Shown in pieces: positions 40,212 through 51,500 of a DNA stretch of 64,000 nt. Location of the stretch: assembly GCA_032358255.1 (NCBI GenBank), contig JAULBX010001114.1:124001-188000 (forward strand), written 5' to 3'. The notes below the pieces were generated by a model, which did no database searches, had not been told where the DNA came from, and was given only the letters and a program-made list of their open reading frames with translations. Position 1 is the first letter of the stretch. Each line of letters starts with the position of its first letter. Source of the stretch: Heterotrichella gracilis. Taxonomy: Eukaryota; Sar; Xanthophyceae; Tribonematales; Xanthonemataceae. A program made the translations under genes and the position numbers.

Positions 40212-43200
40212 ATGTCATCTGACTCGGACCATGAAGAGGAGCTGGAGGTGAGTAGTGCACATACGCCACCTTCAAGAGCGTTGAGACCAACCCCATGGCC
40301 ACGCGTGCATGGCCGTTGTGTTCTTCAGTGTGTGCATGTATGGGTGTGTAACAGAATAGGTAGAGCCGGAGTAGTCACAGGAAAGAAGCCAGCTAGTGGG
40401 TTGTTCAGGCAGTGCACCTGGCGTGTTGTACAGCAGCTCACTTTGCTGCCGGGATACTCAAGGAGGTTGCCAGAAGTCAGCTGCACAATGCACAGCCATG
40501 CTGTTGGAAGCAACCGCGGCACTTTTCAGCCCATCTAAGCAGGTTGTTTTCCGTGCAGTGGATGCTAGGGTTTGTGGAGCCGCCGGAAAACCCCAGAGAT
40601 CTGCTGCGGCACCGATTCCCTTCCAAGGTTGGCGGACGACCGGTAAGCAGCGCTGATGGGCAGCTTGCATCAGCATGTACGCTGCCACGCATTATGTGGA
40701 CCACTGTCCACTCGTTACGAGACCCCTAAGAGCCCATACCCACACCCACACCTACACCCACACGCACAGGCATGGCTGGACCCTGTGAACATCCCCACCA
40801 AAGAGCAGCTGCAGTGCAAGGCCAGCGGCAGACAAATGCAGTTCCTGCTCCAGGTGAGGCATGAGATGGTGGGGGTTGGGAGGGGGGAGAGGGGGGGTGC
40901 CCCGCTTGGAACGTGTGGGGCATGTGCAAGCCGCGTGTGGCAGGGAGACCAGGGGGCTATTTTGCATGCAGCATGTGGGGTGTGTTTGGAGCATGGACCC
41001 CCATGTGGCATCGTCATGTGCATGGGGGTTGATGTGCGTGGGGGGTTTGTCTGCATGTGCGGCATGCGTGGGTCTTGGACCACTCACAGCAGCAAATGTC
41101 ATGTGTGTGTGCATTCCTCTGGGTGCACCCTGCTGCATGGCCATCATGCGCACGCCACAAGGTGTCAGCAACAGGGAAGCATTGCCATATACCCACCACA
41201 TGAATTGCACATCTAATAGTACATGCAACCCTGTAGAGCACCCCAGATTAGCTGCCAAGGTTATTTGCATGTCACTTACGTGTATATGGTATCTGGCCTA
41301 AGAGCACTGCCCACCGGCAGGTGTACGCGCCAGTGGACCGGTCGCCCGAGGCCTTCCACCGCGCCATCTTTTTGTTTGTGTCCCCCAAGGGGAGCAAGCT
41401 GGCTGAGCGGGGGGCGGTGCGCGCGTTCAGGTCGCAGCTGCCGCGAAGGAACGAGTTCTACCCGTATGACCCGCCCAAAAAGCAGGACAGGGTACCACCG
41501 CCCGTGCAGGTAGGGTCATAGTCAGGTTTTGCCTCTACCCAGGGTTGGGTTCTGTCTGGCTAGATTTTGGGTGGTGCACCACAGTACTTGCATGTCTGGC
41601 ACGGCACTAAGCAATAGTTTGCATTCATTCACATCACACGTGCATGTAAAAGGTCAAGTTACATGCGGCACGTTTTGTGCTCTCATAAATACAGGGGCAA
41701 ACATGAAGCATTGGTTTGGTTTGTGTAGGAGGCGCATGCTGCTCGGTTACTGGAGGTTGACCCCTGGCGGGTGGCGGCAGGGGAGGCGGTGCTGGCCACA
41801 GACCCTAGTGCACCCTTGCCAGGTGCGCCACACTGGGGGCAGGGCCCGCATTGGAGGGGGGTCCAGGGTACCAATGGTGTACATTATAGTGGCTCATGGG
41901 CAAATACTTGACCCAACAGTGGGCTACTCACGCTGGTCGAATATCTACCTGTTTCTTACCCAGAATATCTATCAATGCGCCATGCAATGGGTCGCAGAAT
42001 ACATGATGAGGGTTTGGAATCCATGCCCTGGGCCAAGGGCTAGTTGTGACGTGGCGTGTTTTGTGTGGGTGCTTCAGGTGTGGGTGTGCGCCTGTTCCCT
42101 GAGCAGGAGCTGGTGGTGGAGCCTGACGAGGAGGAGGAGGAGGAGGGGGAGGAGGCGGACGATGACGTGCGCAGGTGGGTGCGGGCGGGGGCTGTGTGCA
42201 TGGGGCAGGGTAGCTACACCCCGGGACAGCACGTGGTGTGAGGCAGTGTAGGTGGCCAGGGGACCAGCCCGCCTGCTCCGCCCACATCGTGCCTGTTGCA
42301 ATATCAAAATACCCCTCCATCCCCGCCCACATCCTGCCAATCGTAACATGAACACCCTTCCCCCCTGGGCCCTGCTGCAGGCTGCTCAAGGAGTATGAGG
42401 AAAGGAAAGCGGCAGGGGAGGACTTCTCCGAGGCCGACCTCTCCGCCGATGTGGAGACCGCCATTGACGAGCTGGTGTCGGCAGACAAGCGCCAGTTTGC
42501 GCACTTTGCCGCAAAGGTGGCTGCCGCGCCTGACCAGGTGCTGCGCTACTGCTTCCGGCCGGGCGCCGAGCCGCTGTGGCCTTCGGTGGATGTAGTGCCG
42601 CAGGCGGGGGACATCCCGCCCTGCGAGCAGTGTGGGGCGCCCCGCTGGTTTGAGTTCCAGGTGAGAGGGGGAGCATGGTTGACCCTTGTGTCGCCGTTCA
42701 ACCATGCATCGTCATTTGTATGGCGGGACTCTGGTTGATTCGTTTGGTTGCCCCTGGTGGAGCTGCTGCACCTAAAGTTGGTCTCGGGGTGGGATGAGGG
42801 GCTGGTGGATGCATGGTAAGCAATTGCCTTTGCATCTGGATGTGCAATGTGGGTGCAGGGGGCTTGCTCTCATCTGAACGCACTGGCAGGGCATGTATGT
42901 TGCATGTGCGCAGCAGCCCTACCTACCATGTGCATGCAGAGGGCATGGCGGGTATCACCCATAGTACGGAACAGTGTGCACCACGCCTGGGGCCGCATCT
43001 AGCCATAGCTCGCTGACAACGACTGCTGGTGTCATGTCGTCAACATTCTGTCACCATGCCGTCATCATCTGGATGCATGCAGCTCCAGCACGATGCATGG
43101 TTAGCCTATAAAAGGAAAGTTTGCTTTCTATTTTTTTTATTTTTTCCATTGCCAGCCTGGTGCAGCAGGATGACAGCCTCGATCGGTAACCAAGAGCCGC

Positions 43201-43418
43201 TCCCACATCCTTCAACTTTCCCTCGCCCCTGCACCCAGGTCCTCCCCCAGTTGCTTCACTACCTGGAGCTGGACAACGAGAGCCCCAGCGCCCCTGACTG
43301 GGGCACCATCGCAGTGTACACATGCAGCCGATCGTGTGGGCGGGGCCAGTGGGGGGCGGGCGGGCACCCGCAGGAGTCGGCGTACGTGGAGGAGTGCGTG
43401 TGGGTGCAGCCACCGTGA
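40212..43418 (+). CDS. PDCD2: PDCD2-family ribosomal-protein chaperone, 347 aa
   Basis: Eight exons join in phase: 40212-40247, 40559-40642, 40770-40853, 41321-41509, 41729-41822, 42078-42174, 42381-42660, 43239-43418. An acidic start (MSSDSDHEEELE) leads into LGFVEPPENPRDLLRHRFPS, KVGGRPAWLDPVNIP, FLLQVYAPVDRSPEAFHRAI and RSQLPRRNEFYPYDPP, the PDCD2 N-terminal core. A Glu-rich linker (DEEEEEEGEEADDD) is followed by the C-terminal domain: RYCFRPGAEPLWPS, PPCEQCGAPRWFEFQVLPQL, DWGTIAVYTCSRSC and the end EECVWVQPP. PDCD2 proteins escort ribosomal protein uS5 during 40S assembly. Oddly, the MYND zinc finger of PDCD2 is missing, and the N-terminal cysteine pairs are mostly replaced (LQCKASG, FVSPKGSK). 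The C-terminal CxxC is kept. Confidence 0.93.
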
Positions 43419-44352
43419 CCAAACGATTTGCGAATGCATGGTGCACCAGCCATGGCACGTGGATCTATTGCAATTGTGTGGACCAACAGATCTACAATCC
43501 ACTGATTCAGATGTGTATAGTAGGCTTTAAGGGGATGTACTGCAAACAATTGGACCCCTGAGTGCGCACCAAGTAAGATAGCATGTGCAGTTTTTTTTGG
43601 CGTCCATTCAAATGGTTCCAAATTAATTCAACTTGGTGCCACCAGCCTATTGAATTTGCGCCATGGCAATGTTGCATTTGGCAATGCGGGACAGTGGCGA
43701 TCGTTTACAAACAACAAACGCAGGTCGCCAACCAAGTCGCTGCATAAATGACTTTTACAGGAGCAGGCTACAATATGAACCATTACATCAGGTCATTGAT
43801 CAAGGCCCAGTGAATGAAGGGCTTCAAGGGTATAATGCCCTGAATTTAACGGATATGTGACCAGTCTGGAGGGACACGTTAAATGTTGCCATCGACCAAA
43901 CCCCTCAGGACAGGGCAATAAACTCCCAAAAAATTGGAAACAAACATAATACTTTTTAGCAAGAAAAGGAACACAACGCTTATTAGTCACAAGTTGTTAA
44001 ACAGCTTGGTAGTGCCCTACTAGGTTAAAACGTCCTCGATTTGTTCTCATTGTGCCCGCCCTCTGTGACACTTCACCAATACCCAGCGCCGCGGGCCCTA
44101 AGGCTAGCCGGTGGGTATCAGAACCTTAGCTAGTTCAACTCGTGCAGTTCTCTGCATGACAGTGGTACCGCACATGGCACCGGCCAGGTGCCAGTGGGAA
44201 AGCCAGAGAGTGGGGGTGAGCCATATTGGAAACACACAGATTAGCCATAAGCTGCCACGCAGGGTCCTAGTAGGGACCAGCAAGAATACCCGTGGATCCA
44301 GGTCATTTCCTGCATCAGCAACAACCCAAACACTCTTTTGCAGCGAAAGGCT
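43419..44352. other. convergent intergenic region between PDCD2 and EAF6
   Basis: Contains the 3' flanks of both genes. No supported exon, repeat or RNA gene was seen. Confidence 0.5.
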
Positions 44353-45162
44353 TCACTGTGTGGCCTGCTGCTCCAGCTGTGCTCCAGGTGTGCCGGTGAC
44401 AGAGGAGCGAGAAAACATGCGCTCCTCAGGCTTGACGGCGCCTCGCCTCCCACTGCTTGCAGTCCCGGACAGTAGATTGTCATACCCTGCACAGGTTCAA
44501 ACATGTACCTCTGGTCAAAGTGAAGGAACTTTTCGCGGGTAGTTGTTTGCATGCATGCATATGGCACATGCATGCATCAGTTGAAGTCAACGTGGCCCGT
44601 CAACGAGATCAGAAATAGCCAGTGCCAATGGACCCAGTCAGCATTTTATGTGCATGCAAGATACAGCCCGTGACGTGAACCAACGTAGCAAATGACAACA
44701 GCACTCGTAAGTGTGAACTGTGCGCGGTGTTTTGAACTACGGTTTTACGGTCCCTTGGCATGCTATAGCAGTGGCAAGCAAGCCAACGAACGCCAAACGG
44801 CGTAGACTCGTTCAACCCGTACCTATGAGCGCATTTCCAGCTGGGTTCACGGTTTCCAAATACGTCGTCTCCATTTCGTAAATCTGCGTTTGGCGAGTGG
44901 TGGTCAGATTCCAGCGCAGGTGCAGCAGAGCCCACTTTCAGACAGGGCAGAGGACACAGCGTACGAAACTCACCGTCTCCTCCAACTTCCTCAGATCCTC
45001 CGTCAGGCGTGCTTTCTTGGCTTCAACGTTGCCTGTTGACTTTTTGCGTTTGGGCTCGTCGGTTGCCCAGCTCTTGACTGCCCCAGTGACTTTCGGAGGC
45101 TTGGCTACGCCGTTGCTTACCGTCCCAACGCCCTTGACGTAGGCTTTCTTAGCCTTGGGCAT
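44353..45162 (-). CDS. EAF6: EAF6/MEAF6 subunit of histone acetyltransferase complexes, 127 aa
   Basis: Three exons, 45162-44974, 44883-44823 and 44486-44353, join in phase. A Lys-rich start (MPKAKKAYVKGVGTVSNG) leads to the helical core RLTEDLRKLEETIYEMETTY, then LETVNPAGNALIGYDNLLSG, and a tail with KPEERMFSRSSVTGTPG. This matches the EAF6 pattern: a leucine-type helix, (I/V)Y..E..YL, a GN.(I/L).G(W/Y)D turn and the terminal FS.SSVT motif. EAF6 is a small structural subunit of NuA4 and of MOZ/HBO1-type acetyltransferases in the nucleus. The middle exon codes for only about 20 residues. Typical Trp in the turn is Tyr here. The short length is normal for the family. Confidence 0.9.
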
Positions 45163-45736
45163 CGAAACTGGACTTTACTCCGTATGCATGCATATCCGCT
45201 GGTACATGCATGTGATGCCAGGCTGATGTGAAAAATGCTGGATCAACAAGGTGTAGGGTCACAAACGCACGGTGCATATGCGCTAGAGTTTTGTGGGCAC
45301 TTGTGCAACTGAAGTTGAAGCGCAGATAACTCCACAGCTTGAAAGATGGGGGTTTAAACTTCTGTCGTGAACTCAGCGTGACGCACCACCCACAGGACGG
45401 CCCACGTGGCAATAGGGTCATGGCATTGACATGCATGCGCATTGTCCAATGGCATTGCAAGGGAGTTCTCAAGTTGATCAGAAACGCAGGGCTCTTCTGA
45501 CATTTCTGAAGCTTTGGAAACTCTCAGGTGTATAGATGGAAAGTATCACAAGGCGGTGCACAACAATCGCCCTTCTGTGATATTTGAATTGTGGTCCTTC
45601 TGGACCAGCCCATGTTGTGTGTCTGGCACAGGTCCACCAGTTCACCCAAACCAAACCGCCAAAGAAGTATTACAAAAATGTATCAGTGAATACGCGCATT
45701 CCCACGCACAGCACACGTTTCCTTTCCCCACCCCCG
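45163..45736. other. intergenic region between ELP5 and EAF6
   Basis: EAF6 promoter and ELP5 3' flank. No exon or repeat was recognised. Confidence 0.45.
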
Positions 45737-48367
45737 TCAAATGTCCAGGTCATCGTCAGGGTCTTCATCAGAGTCGTACTCGTTGTCAGAGTCCCGCACA
45801 TACATGATGTGGCCCAGCCTGCCCTCCCCGTGACCCCCTGCCGCTGCGGGCAAATAGTCCTTGAAGTCCCCTGTCCCGTACATCCTCCCCTCCCCTCTGT
45901 GTTCATATGGCAGCACCACCTGGGACTTGGCCTCACGCTCCTGCAGCACAGCAGGTTTCAGGGTTTAGGGTTTTACACCCTAACTTGAGGTCCAGTGCCA
46001 CCATTTTGTGGCGTTATGTCACTTCGTCTTTCTGCAGTACTGAAGGGCTGATCCTATGGGGTTTACTCCGTTGGCACAACAAGGTAAGGAGGGATGGATC
46101 TAGTGGTCTTGATACTCACAACCGCTAGTTTGAACAATGCGGCTGCAAAAGCATTGTCAACACTGGTTGTGAATGCGCATCATGAAATATACTACATAGC
46201 ATAGGTACAATTGACCAAATGAAATGTACATGGGAAATCAAGGTAAGCGCACCCTGCTTTGGTCTTGCAAATAATCTTACTACCCTCGGCTACCATCACG
46301 CAACCATCAACCCTACCTGTTCAGTCAGTGTCAGCTTCATGCCCCCATGCATGGCCTTCATCAGGCTCTCCTCCACCCCGCTGCCACTGGAACTAGCCCG
46401 CTCAGGCCCCGCACCCACCGCCTCCACACCCACCGTGGCAGCGGGGGCGGTGGTGCTGCTGGTGCTGGTGCTGGCTGCCACCGCTGCATGCACCGACACC
46501 CCCTGTAGCGGCGGTGGGTACAGGTGGAGGGTGCCCGCGGGTGTGAGGTGGTACATGTGGGTCTCAACCTGCACACGCCCTGCACCAAAGGGGGTGGAAG
46601 CAGGTATTATGTGCCAGCTTTGGGGATGATGGGGTGTGCTTGGAGCACTAGGGGGCGCCAAAATTTAAAACTGCGATTGTGGCGCAAATGCCGCTTTTGC
46701 TGCCACATGCATCGGGCAGTGCACTGCATGCCACTCGGTGCATGCCACGCCACACCCAACGAGAAATGCGTGTGGGAGCTTGGCCGTGCCCCTAGACACA
46801 TTCAACCGTAGACACATTCACAGATAACGCTACACTAATAGTGACAAGATTTTCTTAATCCAATCATTTACCTTTTCGTCGCTTGGTCCGGCTTTCCACC
46901 CTGCCCTCCGGTGGGTGGCCCTCAGGGGAGCGCAACAAATCGGTCTCCAGCTGTGACACTGGCCGCAGGCGCACTATGGCTGATGCCAAGCTCTCAAGCG
47001 CAAACACCTCGTGGGCTGCGTGCAGATCCTGTCAAGCGTGCAGCGAGCCAGTTAACCACATGCCCATCAGTCAGGCACAAGACCCTTGATTGACATGCAC
47101 ATCACTGCGATTTGCAGCATTACATAGCTACAACATGCAAGGTTAAATAAACCAGAAATGAAGTTGGGATGACCGAGGACATCTGCGCGTGACCTCAGCC
47201 ACAAACTTAAAGCGCCAAGGACAGCAAAGGTGGTAGCATGTGGGGCCTCACCGTGTGCAGCAGCGCCACTATGCAAGCCACCTGGGGCTTGTGCCTGAGA
47301 TCGTGGATCATTGCCGCCACCTGCAGGGCAACGTCCACAGCACATTAGGAGCTGCACCCCCCGTATGCAAGCATCAGCACATGTTATGCAGGAGACAATG
47401 CCCGCTACTGGCATTTCAAGCGTGCCACATTTCGCATATGAATTGCACCCCAGTGGTTGCAAGGGGGGAGCGGGCAGCGCACAACTGGATGGTGCAGGAG
47501 TATGCCGTAGGTCCTCACAGTGGCCGCTGTGCACCTGCCCACCTTTGGTACTGTGTGGTGCTGCAGCAGGGCACTCAGGGAGTCCAGCACTACAGCCACG
47601 GAGGGTGGATCACCCCCCTCGCTGTGTGAGCTGCTGGCGCTGTGGTGCGAAGCTGACCTGGCGCAAGCTGACGCCAGGTCCTGCAGACCTGTTGTGCTGG
47701 CCCAGGAGAGGCTGCGCCCGTTGCTGCTGCAGGAGGGCAATAGGTGGTCGGCTGAATTGGCATGATTGGTGGCACTAAGGTGGCAATGAGCTGCCACACT
47801 GGGTGGGCATGCGTTGTAAGGCAGCCATAAAACATACCCAAATGCTATCATGTGGAAAGCATGGTGTTGGTGACGTATGAACAGAGCGGCTAAAGGCTTT
47901 TTTAGCAGTGCTTTGCGGGTGTGGTTCATCCAGGTTCACCGGTGCAGCAACGCACCCTTCCCACTGCAGAGGGTCGCTGAAACCGTCCACCACATTGAGA
48001 GTGTCTTGCGGGTGCTGTTTCTCGTAGCTTCCAGGGCTGCACTCTGTTGCCAACAGGTTGACATGGGTGAAGCTGGCTCTCCCTGTTTCCACACTCTGCA
48101 GCAGCTCGCCTCCTACCTGTAGGCGGGTAGGTGGGTTGTGTGTACTTGCAAGTACTTCATAGCTGCAGACCAGAATACTTTATTCTCTGAGTACTCAGCC
48201 TGGCGGCCAATGCACTGCAAGCTTGTCTGCTGGGCCAGTCTACTCACCCTCCGCAGCAGCTGTGGGCCGCCTACAACGTCAAGGCTGTCCTCCAGAATAA
48301 CCAGAGGGCAAGCTGCAAGTTCTTCCAACCTTCCTTCCCGAAGATGCCTTATAACCGCGTCTGCCAT
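45737..48367 (-). CDS. ELP5: Elongator complex subunit ELP5, 385 aa
   Basis: Seven exons join in phase: 48367-48248, 48116-47956, 47726-47543, 47320-47252, 47028-46872, 46579-46317, 45940-45737. It starts MADAVIRHLREGRLEELAAC and LVILEDSLDVVGGPQLLRR. It continues with a RecA-like fold, seen in VVDGFSDPLQW, VAVVLDSLSALLQHH and VAAMIHDLRHKPQVACIVAL. The end is diagnostic: RMYGTGDFKDYLP, HIMYVRDSDNEYDSDEDPDD and finally DLDI. ELP4-5-6 form a RecA-like ring of Elongator, needed for cm5U-type modification of the tRNA wobble uridine. A Ser/Thr/Ala-rich insert sits in exon 6. The exon 2/3 junction was chosen by phase (GTGCGT donor at 47955). Confidence 0.93.
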
Positions 48368-48515
48368 CGGCTGCTATCCGCTGCAGCAGGCCCCTATGGC
48401 GGTGGGTCACATGCATGCATGCATGAGTGGCTGAATTGGTTCTGTTGGGATGTCACACCTGAAGTGTCTGTGGTGCAACCTGCAGACCAAACCAACCAAA
48501 ACAACACTCTGGTAC
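48368..48515. promoter_or_regulatory. short divergent promoter of ELP5 and the CLC gene
   Basis: Only 148 bp separate the two preferred start codons (421 bp if CLC starts at 48789). The gap contains CATGCATGCATGCATG at 48412. A shared bidirectional promoter is inferred from layout. Confidence 0.5.
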
Positions 48516-51500
48516 ATGGTGGAGCTGGAAGACAGGGTGAAGAGCAGGTGAGCACGTACATCTCCATGAGAAAGGATTTTATTGGATTGTAACGGGGCGG
48601 CAAAGAATGCCCACTTCGCCTGCAGCTGCGAAAGTTCCATTCATCTGCCCACAAAGGAAGGAAGTCATACCCTGTTGCGATCTATAACAGGCAATGAACT
48701 TCCAAGGCTGTACTTGTCTTACATTCACTCCAGATAAGGTTACCACCTCCAATGACTTTCTTGCAGAGCTTTTGCAGCTGTGCCTTTTATGTTTAACAGG
48801 CAGAGCTCGCCCCTGTCTGTGCCCCTGCGGTTGCCTTTCCTAGAAGACCAGGAGAATACCATGTTGCCCGTCCCCAGCGATTCCCCACCGAGATATGAGC
48901 CTTTTGACGTGGACGCTGAGTTTCAGCAGAACGGTGAAACGGCCACCCACTACTACGATTCCGACGAGGATGACTATGTGTTGAGAAGGAACTCTGGAAC
49001 CTTGAGGTCCATATTCCAACGAGAACAGATCGAGAGCTCACGGGTCAACCACCAGTATTCACGGGACGAGCGGTCCAAGCTACGAGACACGGAGAGCATA
49101 GACTACCTCCCTCCAGCCAGCGTGGTATACAAGGAATGGCTTGTCAGGCAGCCGTTCAACGTGGTGTGGGACCGGTGGTTCATGATGGGGAGCATTGGCG
49201 TGACCACGGGGCTCATCGGCTACTGCTTGTACACAGTCATCGACATCCTGGCAGACGTGAAATACCACACCACCAGGAACCTGCTGGCCCAGTACAACCT
49301 GTTCCTGGCGTGGTTCTTCAACGTCTTCTACAGCCTGCTGCTGGTGTTTGTGTCCAGCTATCTGGTGGTGAACATCGCGCCAGCAGCCAGCGGGGCGGGG
49401 GTGGCGGAGGTGATGGCGTACTTGAATGGGTGCGCCATGCCCAAGGTGCGGGTGCATCCATAAGCAGTTGCGTAGTTACTTGCATTCCGCCAGAAAAAAA
49501 CAAAATGGCAGCTAGCCTTGCACCAGCATGCGCCCAGGCACTCTGACCTGGCATGTCTTGTACCATTAATGAAGGCATGGGGCAGGGGCATGTATGCATG
49601 CATATGGTCCACATGTTTCACCCACACCACCAGATTACCAGTTGCCGCTGTTGGTCCTGCAACTGCAACCGACAGCATTGACTGAAAGTCAGTGGGTGAT
49701 TTGTGGTTCAGATCTTCAACATCAGGACGCTGATTGTCAAGTTCTTCTCATGCGCCACCGCGGTGGCATCTGGCCTGCCCATAGGCCCTGAGGGGCCCAT
49801 GGTGCACATAGGAGCACTAATAGGTAAGAGTGCTCCCTGTAAATCTTTTCTATATGAGCACTTGAAGCAGTGCCATGTGACCCGCATGTCCAATATTTGC
49901 AAGCCAGCATTACAGCCTGGATAGCATCCAGACTTGCAAAATTCGCGTGAAGCAGTCATATCCTGGCAGTGCAATATATGCATCTGCCCATTTGTCTAGC
50001 TACAGCATGTTTGGTTCCGAACTGGGTCTATCTGTATTCCCGTGCAGGCGCTGCGTTGAGCCAAGGGCACTCCACGAGTATGGGCTGCGACACGGGGCTG
50101 TTCAAGCGGTTTCAAAACCCAAAGGACAAGCGTGATTTTGTGACAGCAGGTATGTAACCAAAACGGAGAACAGGGCGTCACAAACGAGGCATGTGCAGTG
50201 GCTTCAAAAGCATGGCGCCATACCAACCCATGCCACCACGCATCCACGCGCATGCCATCTAACACCACCACCAGTGGCACCACGCTTTCATGCGCATTGT
50301 CATCCCGCAGCCATCTCATGGATGTCATGCCCCGCGCAGGCTCGGCAGTGGGCGTGGCCACGGCGTTCGGGGCGCCGATCGGCGGCCTGCTATTTGCGTT
50401 GGAGGAGGTGGCATCCTTCTGGCAAACCACCCTGGGCTGGCACACCTTCTTTGCATGCATGCTGGCGGTGCTCACGCTGGACGTGTTTCGCTCAGCCGAA
50501 ACCGCGCTCACCCAGGGCCACTTTGGGCTCTTTGACGGCCACGCGTCCATCCTGTATGAGGTGGAGACCCAGCTTGCCATGCATGTGGCGTTCATCGTCC
50601 CGGCGGCGGTGATCGGGCTGCTGTGCGGCCTGCTGGCCATCGCTTTCACCAAGCTCAACATCGGCATCACCAAGCTCCGTGCGGAGACCATCAAGGGCAA
50701 CAAGCGCGCCAGCATCGCCGAGCCCTGCATCCTCATCGTGCTGTTTGTCACCTTGGGAATGCTGCTGCCGCTGTTCTTCCCCTGCACGCCCGCGCAGTGC
50801 TACGTGCAGGTGAGCCCGCTGCGGCCCATTACACTTGAGGAGGGTAAAGGGCATGCCACCCCCCACAGGGGTCCCCAGATGGCAAGGGGGAGGCTTTTCA
50901 TGAGAATAAGAATAACTGTGTACCCGCCCGCGGCGCATCATTTCTGACTCAGCTCTAAAATCCCGGGTTGTCCATTGGGGATGATTTCATGCCTGCCCTC
51001 ACTCCCCCTGCACATGAGCCTGGATTTGCACAGCACTTAATGGGACCTGGTGGCCCCCTTCCCCCCGACACTTGCAGATGTTACGCCGGACACCTACCCT
51101 TTAATCTGTTTGTGCAGGCTGGGGGCGACATGTCAGTCAAGTGCCAAACCGAGCACGCCACGCGGGTGGTTGAGCAGTCCATTGAGCTGTACACGTGCAA
51201 GATCAATGCCACCGAGAGCGAGGTGCCTGAGGGGCTGGACGTGGGCGACCAGCCCAATGTGAATCGCTCCTACAACGAGCTGGCAACGCTCATGTCGGTC
51301 ACAGGTGCGCGGCAGGGATTGGGGTTTAGGGTTTGGGGCGTACAACAAGGATTAGGGTTTAGGGTTCGGAGCATCTGACACTCATATATGTCAGGTGCAC
51401 ATGTAGCATGGACCATTGCAAGGAAGAGACATACTAAGTCAAATTGTGCACTGCGTCCTGGTCAATTTCAGGATGGGGATGGGTTGATTACACAAAGCAT

